Source of the DNA: Acidobacteriota bacterium
GTDB taxonomy: Bacteria > Acidobacteriota > Vicinamibacteria > Vicinamibacterales > 2-12-FULL-66-21
Assembly: GCA_013694635.1 (NCBI GenBank)
Contig: JACDCA010000520.1
Span: 1 to 5,836 of the forward strand
Direction of reading: 5' to 3'
Length of the DNA stretch: 5,836 nt
Shown in pieces: positions 1 to 5,836 of this stretch (the stretch's first letter is position 1; the number at the start of each line of letters is the position of its first letter). The position numbers and the translations under genes were made by a program. Below the pieces are notes generated by a model. The model saw nothing but the letters and a program-made list of their open reading frames with translations, ran no database searches and was not told the origin of the DNA.

Positions 1-15
1 GGACCGAAGCACCTG

Positions 16-798
16 GTGAGCCTCACCGCGCTGATCGTGCTGCTCATCGCCGGCATCGCGGTGGTCGGCTTCTTCGCGTTCAAACGCAGCAAAGCCGATT
101 CGCAGACGGCAGCCGCTCCGCCCGTGACGTCTGAACCAGCGGGAGGTGCCGCTGCGCAGCCGGATCAACAACCGGCCGTCACTGAAGCGCAGCCGCCGAC
201 TCCGGCGCCGGCCGAGGTAACGCCTGCGATCGTTCCTCCGCCCACGCCCCCTCCGACCAAGCCGGCAACGCCGAGCGCTGCCGCACAGGCAGGTGCGGCA
301 GCCAGGAAAGCGAAGGCCGCTGCCGCGAAAGTAGTTCCTGAAGCGGTGGTGGTGGCGCCGGTCGAACCTGCGCCCCCCCCGGTCGTCGAACCTCCGCCGC
401 CGCCGAAACCGGAAGTGCCGCCGGTGACCTTCAAGGACGTGCGTGTGCTCGTGTTACAAGGCGATTCGATGCGCGAGCGTGAGGCCGTCCTGACGCTCGC
501 GGGGGATCATCTGTCGGTGAGCGACCGTTCCGGCAAGGCGCAGATTCTTTCGCTGCCGTACGCATCAATCCAGCAGGCCTACTATTCGCGGTCCAAGCAA
601 CCACGGTGGAAGTCGCCTGATGGAAAGGGAGAAGCCGCGTCGGTCGACCTGGGAAAAATGGGTTTCTTCCGCGGCGAACGCAACTGGGTGATTCTCACGA
701 CGCAGGGCGCTCCCATCTTCATCCGCTTCGAGGATTCGGCGCTGAAGACTGTGTTACCCGCCATCCAGGAGCGGATCGGCATGAAGATCCAGCGGTGA
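16..798 (+). CDS. Membrane-anchored Pro/Ala-rich protein with C-terminal PH-like domain
   Basis: The function is not established. The 260-residue product opens with one hydrophobic segment (about residues 3-22) followed at once by KRSK, as in a single membrane anchor. By the positive-inside rule this favours a cytoplasmic C-terminus. Residues about 30-137 are a low-complexity linker rich in Pro, Ala and Val, with Pro runs. Residues about 138-260 form a compact beta-rich domain containing REREAVLTLAGDHLSV, YYSRSKQPRW (189-198) and WVILTTQGAPIFIRF (from 224), then a final amphipathic helix. This resembles small bacterial PH-like/GRAM-like domains, a call made from pattern only. GTG at 16 is the first possible start in the window, but no clear Shine-Dalgarno precedes it and the frame is open back to base 1, so the true start may lie outside. 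The esterase gene begins one base after its stop. A C8 tract lies at 373-380 inside the linker. Confidence 0.75.
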   Translation: MSLTALIVLLIAGIAVVGFFAFKRSKADSQTAAAPPVTSEPAGGAAAQPDQQPAVTEAQPPTPAPAEVTPAIVPPPTPPPTKPATPSAAAQAGAAARKAKAAAAKVVPEAVVVAPVEPAPPPVVEPPPPPKPEVPPVTFKDVRVLVLQGDSMREREAVLTLAGDHLSVSDRSGKAQILSLPYASIQQAYYSRSKQPRWKSPDGKGEAASVDLGKMGFFRGERNWVILTTQGAPIFIRFEDSALKTVLPAIQERIGMKIQR

Positions 799-799
799 G

Positions 800-2419
800 A
801 TGACGGGTTACGGCGTCATCCTCCTCGCGCTGCTCCTTTCCTTGGGCCTCAATGGGCAGTCGTCGCCGCCCTCTCGAGCCGCCCCACTCCAAGCCCCCAG
901 TACCGACGCGCAGCGATGCGCGGCGCTGCTGAGTGCAGATTTCGAGGGGGTGCCCGACGCGCCGGCGCGCGTCACGAGTGCCCGTCTGGTGGAGGTTCCC
1001 GCGGCGGATCCGCAATCCCCCGGAGCCCTCCTCGCGACAAGCCCGATCAAGCAGTACTGCCAGGTGCTCGGCTATGTGGCGCCGCAGAACAAGTTCGAGC
1101 TGCGGCTGCCGCTTGCTGCGCAATGGAACCAGCGATTCCATCTCGCGCCTTGCGCCGGTTTCTGCGGCGGAATAAACGGCGCCTTCTGCAACGAATCACT
1201 CGCGAGGGGATACGCATCGGTCACCGGCAACGGAGGGCACGACGGACGGTTCGGATTCGACGGCGTCTGGGCCGCCAACAGTCCGAACCTGCAGGAGGAC
1301 TTCGCGTGGCGGCACAATCACGTCATCACGCTCGCGGCCAAGGCGATCACCACGAAGTTCTACGGGCAGCCGATCGCGCGCTCCTACATGTCCGGATGCT
1401 CGAAGGGCGGTCATGCCGTGCTGATGGAGGCGCAGCGCTTTCCGGACGATTTCGACGGCCTCCTGGCCAGCGCTCCTGTCTACGACCTGACGGGCCGGGT
1501 GATCGCGGGCGCGTGGTGGGCGCAGGCGGTGGCGGATGAACAGCGCGGCTCCGTCCTCAATAGCGCTGTGGCGGAGGTCGTTCAGAAGTCGGTGTTGTCG
1601 CGATGTGGCGCGCAAGCGGGTGTGGACGACGGGTTTGTCAGCGATCCCGCAGGCTGCGACTGGCGTCCCGAGATGGCCGCGTGTCCGGTCACGAAGACCG
1701 GATCCGGATGCCTGACTCCCCGACAGGTCGACGCCGTCAAGCGGATCATGAAACCGGCGGTGAACTCAAAGGGACAGGTGACGTACGCGTACGCTGACAT
1801 CGCCGGCACGGCGACGGGATGGGAAGGATGGCACTACGGGCGCGGCGCAAACCCCTCGGCGCCCGGCGCGTACGCCAACTACATTCTCCACCATCAGTTC
1901 ATGAAGTACATGGCTGACGCGACCATCCGCGACGACATTGACCCACTGAAGTTCGATTTCGATCGCGGTCCCGCGTCGCTGGCACGCGCGAGAAAGCTCT
2001 ACGACGCGACGTCGCACGACCTTCGCGCGTTCAAGGCGCGCGGGGGCAAGCTGCTGATGTGGCACGGCCTTTCGGACGCCTCGATCATCGCCACATCGTC
2101 AGTGGGCTATTACGAAGGTGTAGAAAAGCTGATGGGGGGTCGCGCGCAGACGCAGGACTTCTTCCGGTTGTTTCTGATCCCGGGCGTCCATCATTGCTCT
2201 GGCGGGCCCGGGCTCAGCGACTTCGATGCTCTGACGCTGCTCGAGAACTGGGTCGAGAGAGGTCAACCGCCGGACGTGATGATTGCGAGTCGTAAAGTGA
2301 ACGGCGTCGCCGAGCGGACGCGCCCTATCTATCCGTACCCACTACTCCCCCGCTACTCGGGCCAGGGAGATGCGAAGCTGGCGTCCAGCTTCGTGCCGTT
2401 CGACCCGAAGCGCAAGTAG
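800..2419 (+). CDS. Tannase/feruloyl esterase family alpha/beta hydrolase
   Basis: Secreted serine esterase of the tannase family (Pfam PF07519), which hydrolyses ester bonds of galloyl, feruloyl or related aromatic esters; the substrate cannot be told from sequence. The 539 residues are normal length for the family. A hydrophobic N-terminus (about residues 4-18) without basic residues acts as a weak signal peptide. The nucleophile motif is GCSKGGH with Ser201; the acid is probably Asp426 in WHGLSDAS; the His is His465 in PGVHHCSGG. Cys200 before the Ser and Cys466 after the His fit the family's CS-D-HC arrangement, in which a disulfide joins the triad. Residues about 269-310 (CGAQAGVDDGFV, SDPAGC, CLTPRQV) match the lid region with its Asp-rich Ca-binding loop. 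Further paired Cys (118, 122, 130) suit an exported protein. ATG at 800 is the only usable start: TGA at 782-784 closes the frame upstream. A GGTGA lies just before it, overlapping the previous stop, so translational coupling is likely. Confidence 0.93.
   Translation: MTGYGVILLALLLSLGLNGQSSPPSRAAPLQAPSTDAQRCAALLSADFEGVPDAPARVTSARLVEVPAADPQSPGALLATSPIKQYCQVLGYVAPQNKFELRLPLAAQWNQRFHLAPCAGFCGGINGAFCNESLARGYASVTGNGGHDGRFGFDGVWAANSPNLQEDFAWRHNHVITLAAKAITTKFYGQPIARSYMSGCSKGGHAVLMEAQRFPDDFDGLLASAPVYDLTGRVIAGAWWAQAVADEQRGSVLNSAVAEVVQKSVLSRCGAQAGVDDGFVSDPAGCDWRPEMAACPVTKTGSGCLTPRQVDAVKRIMKPAVNSKGQVTYAYADIAGTATGWEGWHYGRGANPSAPGAYANYILHHQFMKYMADATIRDDIDPLKFDFDRGPASLARARKLYDATSHDLRAFKARGGKLLMWHGLSDASIIATSSVGYYEGVEKLMGGRAQTQDFFRLFLIPGVHHCSGGPGLSDFDALTLLENWVERGQPPDVMIASRKVNGVAERTRPIYPYPLLPRYSGQGDAKLASSFVPFDPKRK
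2373..2393 (+). repeat. Perfect 9-bp stem, 3-nt loop, at 3' end of esterase gene
   Basis: CGAAGCTGG (2373-2381) and CCAGCTTCG (2385-2393) are exact reverse complements around a CGT loop, 26 bases before the esterase stop codon. The codons read A-K-L-A-S-S-F, so the protein does not obviously require the symmetry. No T-run follows. It could be an mRNA 3'-end stabilising stem, or chance. Confidence 0.45.
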
Positions 2420-2425
2420 GAATTT

Positions 2426-2445
2426 GACCGGCGGTCGCCACGGTC
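2426..2445 (+). terminator. Possible hairpin terminator after the esterase gene
   Basis: GACCGGCG (2426-2433) can pair with CGCC (2436-2439) and GGTC (2442-2445), with a two-base AC bulge and a very short GT loop that would probably open to four bases. The stem begins 7 bases after the esterase stop, in the gap between convergent genes, where a terminator is expected. There is no downstream T-run, so it is not a canonical intrinsic terminator. Confidence 0.25.
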
Positions 2446-2595
2446 GAGACGGGGTACTGCGAATTTCAGACGGCGATCATCCGTGAGCGTCAGGTGTACT
2501 GGAACAATCTCGCTCCGCTGCTGCCGAGTAATCCGGTGCTGGGGGGGAAACGCCGCCCGGCGCGCCGGCAAGCGATCCTTTCGTCTATTGCGTAA
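2428..2595 (+). other. Unassigned 55-codon open frame in convergent gap, possible gene remnant
   Basis: After an in-frame TGA at 2425-2427, one + strand frame stays open to TAA at 2593-2595 and includes the peptide CEFQTAIIRERQVYWNNLAP. Third positions are mostly G or C, as in coding DNA here. No ATG or TTG occurs in the frame, and the only GTG codons are well inside it, so it does not look like an intact gene. I do not recognise the peptide. It overlaps the 3' end of the convergent peptidase gene by 11 bases. It may be the C-terminal remnant of a lost gene or a chance open frame. Confidence 0.2.
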
Positions 2596-4228
2596 GGTGA
2601 GATGACACTCCTGGCTGCCGAGCCGTCGCGAACCTCCGGAAGAAACTGTTGTCCTTCCAGCGCGGCTTCGCGGCATGGTTCGCGACCTCCGCCGACAGCG
2701 AAGCAATCAGCCGCGTGAACGTCGCGGCCGCGCCCAGATCCATCGGCTGCTGCAGATCGTCAGAGGGCGCGTGGTAACGCTGCTTCGTCCATACGGCGTC
2801 GCTCTCCGCCGCGGGCGATCCCGGTTCGAAGCCGACCTTCAGCGCCAGAGCGGGGATCCCCTGCCTGATGAAGCTGTACTGGTCGGAGCGAGTAAACCGA
2901 TTGCGTTCCGGCTGCGGGTCGGCATTCACGCCGAGACCCATTCGCGTGGCCACGTCGCGCACGCGGTCGCCAAGATCCGACTCGTCGAGCCCGAGCACCA
3001 TCACGGACTTCATCGGGAACAACGGCAGGAACATGTCCATGTTGATGTTCGCGACGATGGTGGACTTCGGCACGGTCGGCTCCCCGGCGAAGTAGCGCGA
3101 GCCAAGCAGGCCGTGCTCTTCCCCTGTGACCGCCACGAACAGCACCGACCGCTTCGGCCGCGGCTGGGACTCAGCGAGCCTCCGCGCGACTTCGAGTAAA
3201 GTCGCGATCCCGGAGGCGTTGTCCATGGCGCCGTTGTAGATGCGATCGCCATTCACGGGCGCGCCGACACCAAGGTGATCCAGGTGCGCCGTCAGGACGA
3301 CATGCTCAGGTGCGAGTGTCGGGTCGCTCCCCGGCAGGAGCGCCACGATGTTCTCGGACTGGAGACTCGTCGAGTCGAGCGTCACGCGCGCTCGGAGCGA
3401 CACCGGCAGCCCGAAGCGCGGCAGCGGCTTTTTCGCGTCGACCAGCGCCAGCAGGTCGGCCAGCGTATGGCCGGATCCTGCGAACAGCCGTTCGGCGCGT
3501 GTCGGATTCACCGTCGCGCTGACCTGCATGCCCGTGAGGTCGTTCAAGCGAGGATCGGTAAGCATCATCACCGGATTCAGCCGGTTGGCCGCCGTCCGCT
3601 CCCACGGCTGTTCCATCGCCTTTGGATTGGGGATTGAAATGGCGCCGATCGCACCCGCGGCCCTCAGCGCACTCCAGCGAACGGCCGCATGCTGATAGTG
3701 GGCGACCAGCGGGCCGCTGATGGCGGCCGGGGTTCCACCGATGTAGACCGCCACCTTCCCCGCCAGGTCCAGGCCCGCGAGATCGTTATGGCCAACGTCC
3801 GGCGCTGACAGTCCGTAGCCGGCGAAGACGAGTGGTGCCTCGACGGACGGCTTGAGCTCCGCCCGGAGGTTGATCGTGATGTCGGATCCGAACTGGAGCA
3901 CATCCTCGTTGCCGTCACGCACAAGTACCACACGCGATTGGTCCTCGAGAATGCGTCGCTGCGAGAATGAGACGCTCTGAAGGAAACCCTTCGAACCGGC
4001 CGGCTTCAATCCCGCCTTTTCGAAATGAGAGACGACGTAGGCTGCCGCCTTGCGGTAGCCCTCACTGCCCGTCTGGCGGCCTTCGAGCGCGTCATCGGCA
4101 AGGACCGTGACGTGCCGCAGCCATCGCGTCTCGTCGTCATTGGCCGGCTTCGGTCCCTGCGCGACTCCGAGCGTCGCGACGAGCGCAGAAACGGCGCCAG
4201 CACTTCGGAGGCTGGTGGTAACTGTCAT
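2585..4228 (-). CDS. Secreted M28 family zinc metallopeptidase with PA domain
   Basis: Two-zinc exopeptidase of MEROPS family M28, predicted to release N-terminal amino acids from peptides outside the cytoplasm. The 547 residues start with a signal peptide (MTVTTSLRSAGAVSALVATL, probable cleavage near residue 25). Residues about 130-250 carry a PA (protease-associated) insert, seen in EAPLVFAGYGLSAPD, the LAGKVAVYIGG segment and AGAIGAI. The catalytic domain runs from about 290. Its family ligands are all present: His315 in TAHLDHLG with Asp317 beside it, bridging Asp336 in GAMDNASG, Glu370 (general base) and Glu371 in TGEEHG, Asp398 in NINMDM, and His486 in RYHAPSDD. The enzyme therefore looks active; exact specificity is unknown. 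ATG at 4228 is the only sensible start, because an in-frame TGA lies seven codons upstream and no other start codon lies between. No good Shine-Dalgarno is visible, and a -10-like hexamer sits 6 bases upstream. It converges with the esterase gene and lies downstream of the NamZ-like gene on the same strand. Confidence 0.94.
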   Translation of the reverse strand: MTVTTSLRSAGAVSALVATLGVAQGPKPANDDETRWLRHVTVLADDALEGRQTGSEGYRKAAAYVVSHFEKAGLKPAGSKGFLQSVSFSQRRILEDQSRVVLVRDGNEDVLQFGSDITINLRAELKPSVEAPLVFAGYGLSAPDVGHNDLAGLDLAGKVAVYIGGTPAAISGPLVAHYQHAAVRWSALRAAGAIGAISIPNPKAMEQPWERTAANRLNPVMMLTDPRLNDLTGMQVSATVNPTRAERLFAGSGHTLADLLALVDAKKPLPRFGLPVSLRARVTLDSTSLQSENIVALLPGSDPTLAPEHVVLTAHLDHLGVGAPVNGDRIYNGAMDNASGIATLLEVARRLAESQPRPKRSVLFVAVTGEEHGLLGSRYFAGEPTVPKSTIVANINMDMFLPLFPMKSVMVLGLDESDLGDRVRDVATRMGLGVNADPQPERNRFTRSDQYSFIRQGIPALALKVGFEPGSPAAESDAVWTKQRYHAPSDDLQQPMDLGAAATFTRLIASLSAEVANHAAKPRWKDNSFFRRFATARQPGVSSHLTQ

Positions 4229-4234
4229 GCCTTG

Positions 4235-4240
4235 ATCATA
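4235..4240 (-). promoter_or_regulatory. -10-like hexamer TATGAT just upstream of the M28 gene
   Basis: On the - strand TATGAT (5 of 6 matches to TATAAT) ends 6 bases before the peptidase ATG, which would place the transcription start at or next to the start codon. No convincing -35 box is seen 16-18 bases further upstream (the hexamer at 17 bases is ACGCGT). The position, together with the lack of a Shine-Dalgarno, suggests a leaderless mRNA. Confidence 0.35.
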
Positions 4241-4265
4241 GTAGGTTCATCTGACGTACGCGTTT

Positions 4266-4350
4266 ACAGGAGATAAAGAGATCAAGAGTCACAGAGCTGC
4301 GATATCGGGCGGTCGCCCCTCTTACGTATCCTGGCCTCCTGGTCTCCTGT
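4266..4350. repeat. Imperfect inverted repeat of 8-base units, intergenic element
   Basis: The ends are an exact 8-base inverted repeat, ACAGGAGA (4266-4273) and TCTCCTGT (4343-4350). The left arm continues as a purine-rich array with an 8-base period (CAGGAGAT, AAAGAGAT, CAAGAGTC, ACAGAGCT). The right arm mirrors it as pyrimidine-rich octamers (TATCCTGG, CCTCCTGG, TCTCCTGT). Between them lie the palindrome CGATATCG (4300-4307) and a GC hairpin GGGCG-GT-CGCCC (4307-4318). The block fills the gap between two same-strand genes. It looks like a dispersed, non-coding palindromic element rather than a terminator. Similar octameric arrays are, from memory, common between genes in Acidobacteriota, but copy number cannot be judged from one window. 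Confidence 0.5.
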
Positions 4351-4428
4351 GAGAGAACCTATAGATGTCGGCGGTGGTGCAAGTATTGATGCCGAGTGGT
4401 CCGGTTGTGAACGCGGCGGTGCCGAACG

Positions 4429-5682
4429 TCAGTCGTAGAGGAGGAACGGCCGCCGGCGTTCACGGAACGCCGCTGCTTCCCGATCCCATTGCTCGAGAAG
4501 TGCCGGAAGGGTTCCGCCGTCGATGGCCAATCTGACTTTGTCAGACCCCGTCAACCTGTCGATCGACTTACCCCACGCGAACTCTTTCCGATGCTGCCGC
4601 CGGATTTCGTCGATCAGCAGCAGCGACGCGCGCACGGGCCGGTAGGCTTCGCGATCGGTGACCGCAAACCGAATGGCGGGAATGGTCTGCCCTGGAAACT
4701 TGGCCGCGGCGCGTTCCACCGCCATCGTGATCGCCTCGAAGCGGACACCGGGCAGGCGGCGTTCATTCATGGTTTTCACGATTGCAGGGGCGTCGAGCCA
4801 GGGTGCGCCCACCTGCTCGAAGGGACGGTCCGTCCCGCGGCCTTCGGTCAGGTTCGTTCCCTCGAAATACACAGTGCCCGGGTAAGTGTTCAAGGCAGCC
4901 GGCGATCGAAGATTCGGTGAGGGGTTACGCCATGGGAGACCGGTGTCGGCGAACCATTGAGAGCGGCGCCAGTTCGCCGTACGCGCGATTATCAGCTCCA
5001 CCCCGATCTCGAATTCCTTGTTGAAGAACGTCGCGAGCTCGCCGACGGTCATGCCGTGCCGGGCAGGTATCGGATACATCCCCACGAACGACTTGAATGC
5101 CGGATCGAGCAGCGCTCCCTCCACGATCTCGCCGCCAATCGGATTGGGCCGATCGAGCACGACGAACGGGATGCCTTTTCGGGCCGCCGACTGCATGGCG
5201 AGCGCCATCGTCGAGACGTACGTCCACGTCCGCCCTCCGACCTCGGGCAGGTCGTACACGAGCGCATCGATCTCTTTCAGCATCTCGGGGGTCGCGCTGC
5301 GATCCTCCGCCATGTACAGCGAGTAGATCGGCAGGCCGGATGCCGGGTCGCGGTCGTCGGCCACTTTCTCGCCCGCGGCGGCGACGCCGCGGATGCCGTG
5401 CTCGGCGGCAAACAGGGCCACCAGCTTCAAGTCAGGGTGAGCGGCAAGAAGATCAATCTCGGACCGGCCGGCACGGTCGATACCCGCATGATTCGTGATG
5501 AGACCGATGCGCTTGCCGCGAAGACGGTCAGGCACGGCCGAGAGGAACACCTCGATGCCGGGTCGAACGGATTCGGTCGCATTGAAGGGCTCTTGGACTT
5601 CAGCAACGGCACAGACGGTGAGCAGAATGCTGCCCGAGATCAACCGTTTCATCGCTAAGAGCATACGCGGACCATGACGCAT
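4429..5682 (-). CDS. namZ: NamZ/DUF1343 family exo-beta-N-acetylmuramidase, secreted
   Basis: Member of the DUF1343 family (PF07075; GH171 in CAZy), whose characterised members such as Bacillus subtilis NamZ (YbbC) cut MurNAc from the non-reducing end of peptidoglycan glycan fragments, for cell-wall turnover and recycling. Family motifs appear in order: IGLITNHAG (59-67), FAAEHGIRG (91-99), YDLPEVGGRTWTY (143-155), LDRPNPIGG (176-184), RHGMTVGEL (208-216), then YPGTVYFEGTNLTEGRGTD (267-285) with PFEQVGAPWLDA (287-298). The length of 417 is normal. The family's usual QDVG in the third motif is PEVG here. The best signal peptide begins at Met11 (MKRLISGSILLTVCAVA, cleavage near residue 27), so the start may be 5652 or 5664 rather than 5682. 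A GAGGA directly abuts the 5682 ATG, too close to serve it well. The M28 gene lies 200 bases downstream beyond the repeat element, so a shared transcript is possible but not shown. The symbol is by family; activity is inferred. Confidence 0.9.
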   Translation of the reverse strand: MRHGPRMLLAMKRLISGSILLTVCAVAEVQEPFNATESVRPGIEVFLSAVPDRLRGKRIGLITNHAGIDRAGRSEIDLLAAHPDLKLVALFAAEHGIRGVAAAGEKVADDRDPASGLPIYSLYMAEDRSATPEMLKEIDALVYDLPEVGGRTWTYVSTMALAMQSAARKGIPFVVLDRPNPIGGEIVEGALLDPAFKSFVGMYPIPARHGMTVGELATFFNKEFEIGVELIIARTANWRRSQWFADTGLPWRNPSPNLRSPAALNTYPGTVYFEGTNLTEGRGTDRPFEQVGAPWLDAPAIVKTMNERRLPGVRFEAITMAVERAAAKFPGQTIPAIRFAVTDREAYRPVRASLLLIDEIRRQHRKEFAWGKSIDRLTGSDKVRLAIDGGTLPALLEQWDREAAAFRERRRPFLLYD

Positions 5683-5689
5683 TCCTCAT

Positions 5690-5836
5690 GTGATAATCGC
5701 CGGCCGATCCCTGGGCTTCGAGGAGCAGATCACCAACATGCGGGCCGGCCTTGGGCGCGGCTTCACCGTCCCGCGCGTGTCGGTCATCGGGCGCGACAGG
5801 ACGATCGAGCCTACGTGAAAGGCGACACGACCAACC
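5690..5836 (+). pseudogene. 5'-truncated, frameshifted DUF885 family gene remnant
   Basis: Reading + from GTG at 5690, the frame from about 5717 gives EEQITNMRAGLGRGFTVPR followed by VSVIGRDRTIEP. This matches my memory of the conserved interior of DUF885 proteins (PF05960; secreted, often M32-like putative peptidases of several hundred residues), where a 'QIANMRAGLARGFTxPR' segment is typical. The frame then hits TGA at 5816-5818. Shifting by one base at 5812 restores YVKGDTTN up to the window edge, so one base appears to be missing around 5810-5812. Upstream, an in-frame TGA occurs at 5675-5677 and there is no room for the several hundred preceding residues, because the divergent NamZ gene starts at 5682 or below. 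The remnant therefore lacks its 5' part and carries a frameshift. Family assignment is by recalled motif only. A sequencing error could explain the frameshift but not the missing 5' end. Confidence 0.6.

Noticed and set aside
165..434. 89-residue Gly/Ala/Thr-rich open frame on the - strand
   Set aside because: It is the antisense image of the Pro/Ala-rich linker of the + strand gene; its composition follows from that low-complexity DNA.
719..1141. 140-residue - strand open frame spanning the junction of the first two + strand genes
   Set aside because: It overlaps two well-supported genes on the other strand and has an Arg/Gly-rich shadow composition.
1782..1793. 12-base palindrome CGTACGCGTACG
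   Set aside because: It lies inside esterase codons (V-T-Y-A-Y-A), has no loop and is explained by two adjacent Tyr-Ala codon pairs.
2557..2568. 12-base palindrome CCGGCGCGCCGG in the convergent gap
   Set aside because: It is a loopless GC palindrome without a T-run, of a kind frequent in high-GC DNA; not enough for a terminator or operator.
4266..4350. CRISPR array or rho-independent terminator as explanation for the octamer repeats
   Set aside because: There are no 25-35 base repeats with unique spacers, and no T-run follows the hairpin on either strand.
4365..4535. 56-residue + strand open frame starting at ATG 4365
   Set aside because: No ribosome-binding site, half of it is antisense to the NamZ-like 3' end, and I recognise no motif.
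5611..5622. Possible lipobox LTVC in the NamZ-like signal peptide
   Set aside because: The residue before Cys is Val, not Gly, Ala or Ser as lipoprotein signal peptidase needs; AVA-E cleavage by signal peptidase I fits better.
4957..5658. 233-residue open frame on the + strand, antisense to the NamZ-like gene
   Set aside because: The - strand frame carries all DUF1343 motifs; the antisense peptide is rich in Arg, His and Gly as expected of a shadow in high-GC DNA and shows no known motif.

Overview
The window is high-GC bacterial DNA (above 60% by eye) carrying four intact genes, a repeat element and a gene remnant. Three of the four genes encode proteins with export signals and belong to hydrolase families: a tannase/feruloyl-esterase-type alpha/beta hydrolase, an M28 zinc peptidase and a NamZ/DUF1343 muramidase. 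This family mix, the membrane-anchored Pro/Ala-rich protein and the octamer-phased intergenic repeat suggest a soil-type Acidobacteriota, perhaps Vicinamibacteria. That placement is inference; no marker gene is present.

Layout. On the + strand, a membrane-anchored protein with a Pro/Ala linker and a PH-like C-terminal domain (16-798; its frame is open to the window edge) is followed one base later by the tannase-family esterase (800-2419), so the two are probably one transcript. A 165-base convergent gap (2420-2584) holds a hairpin and an unassigned open frame without a normal start. On the - strand lie the M28 metallopeptidase (4228 down to 2585) and, 200 bases upstream of it, the NamZ-like gene (5682 down to 4429). 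The gap between these two holds an 85-base imperfect inverted repeat built of 8-base units, and a -10-like hexamer placed so that the peptidase mRNA could be leaderless. At the right edge, + strand from about 5690, is a 5'-truncated and frameshifted piece of a DUF885-type gene.

How the genes work together. The esterase, peptidase and muramidase would act outside the cytoplasm on plant or aromatic esters, peptides and peptidoglycan fragments, which fits a scavenging lifestyle. Nothing in the sequence shows that they form one pathway. I see no defence system, CRISPR array, RNA gene, transposase or phage gene. The least ordinary items are the decayed DUF885 gene abutting the NamZ start, the octamer-phased repeat, and the tight pairing of the PH-like protein with the esterase.
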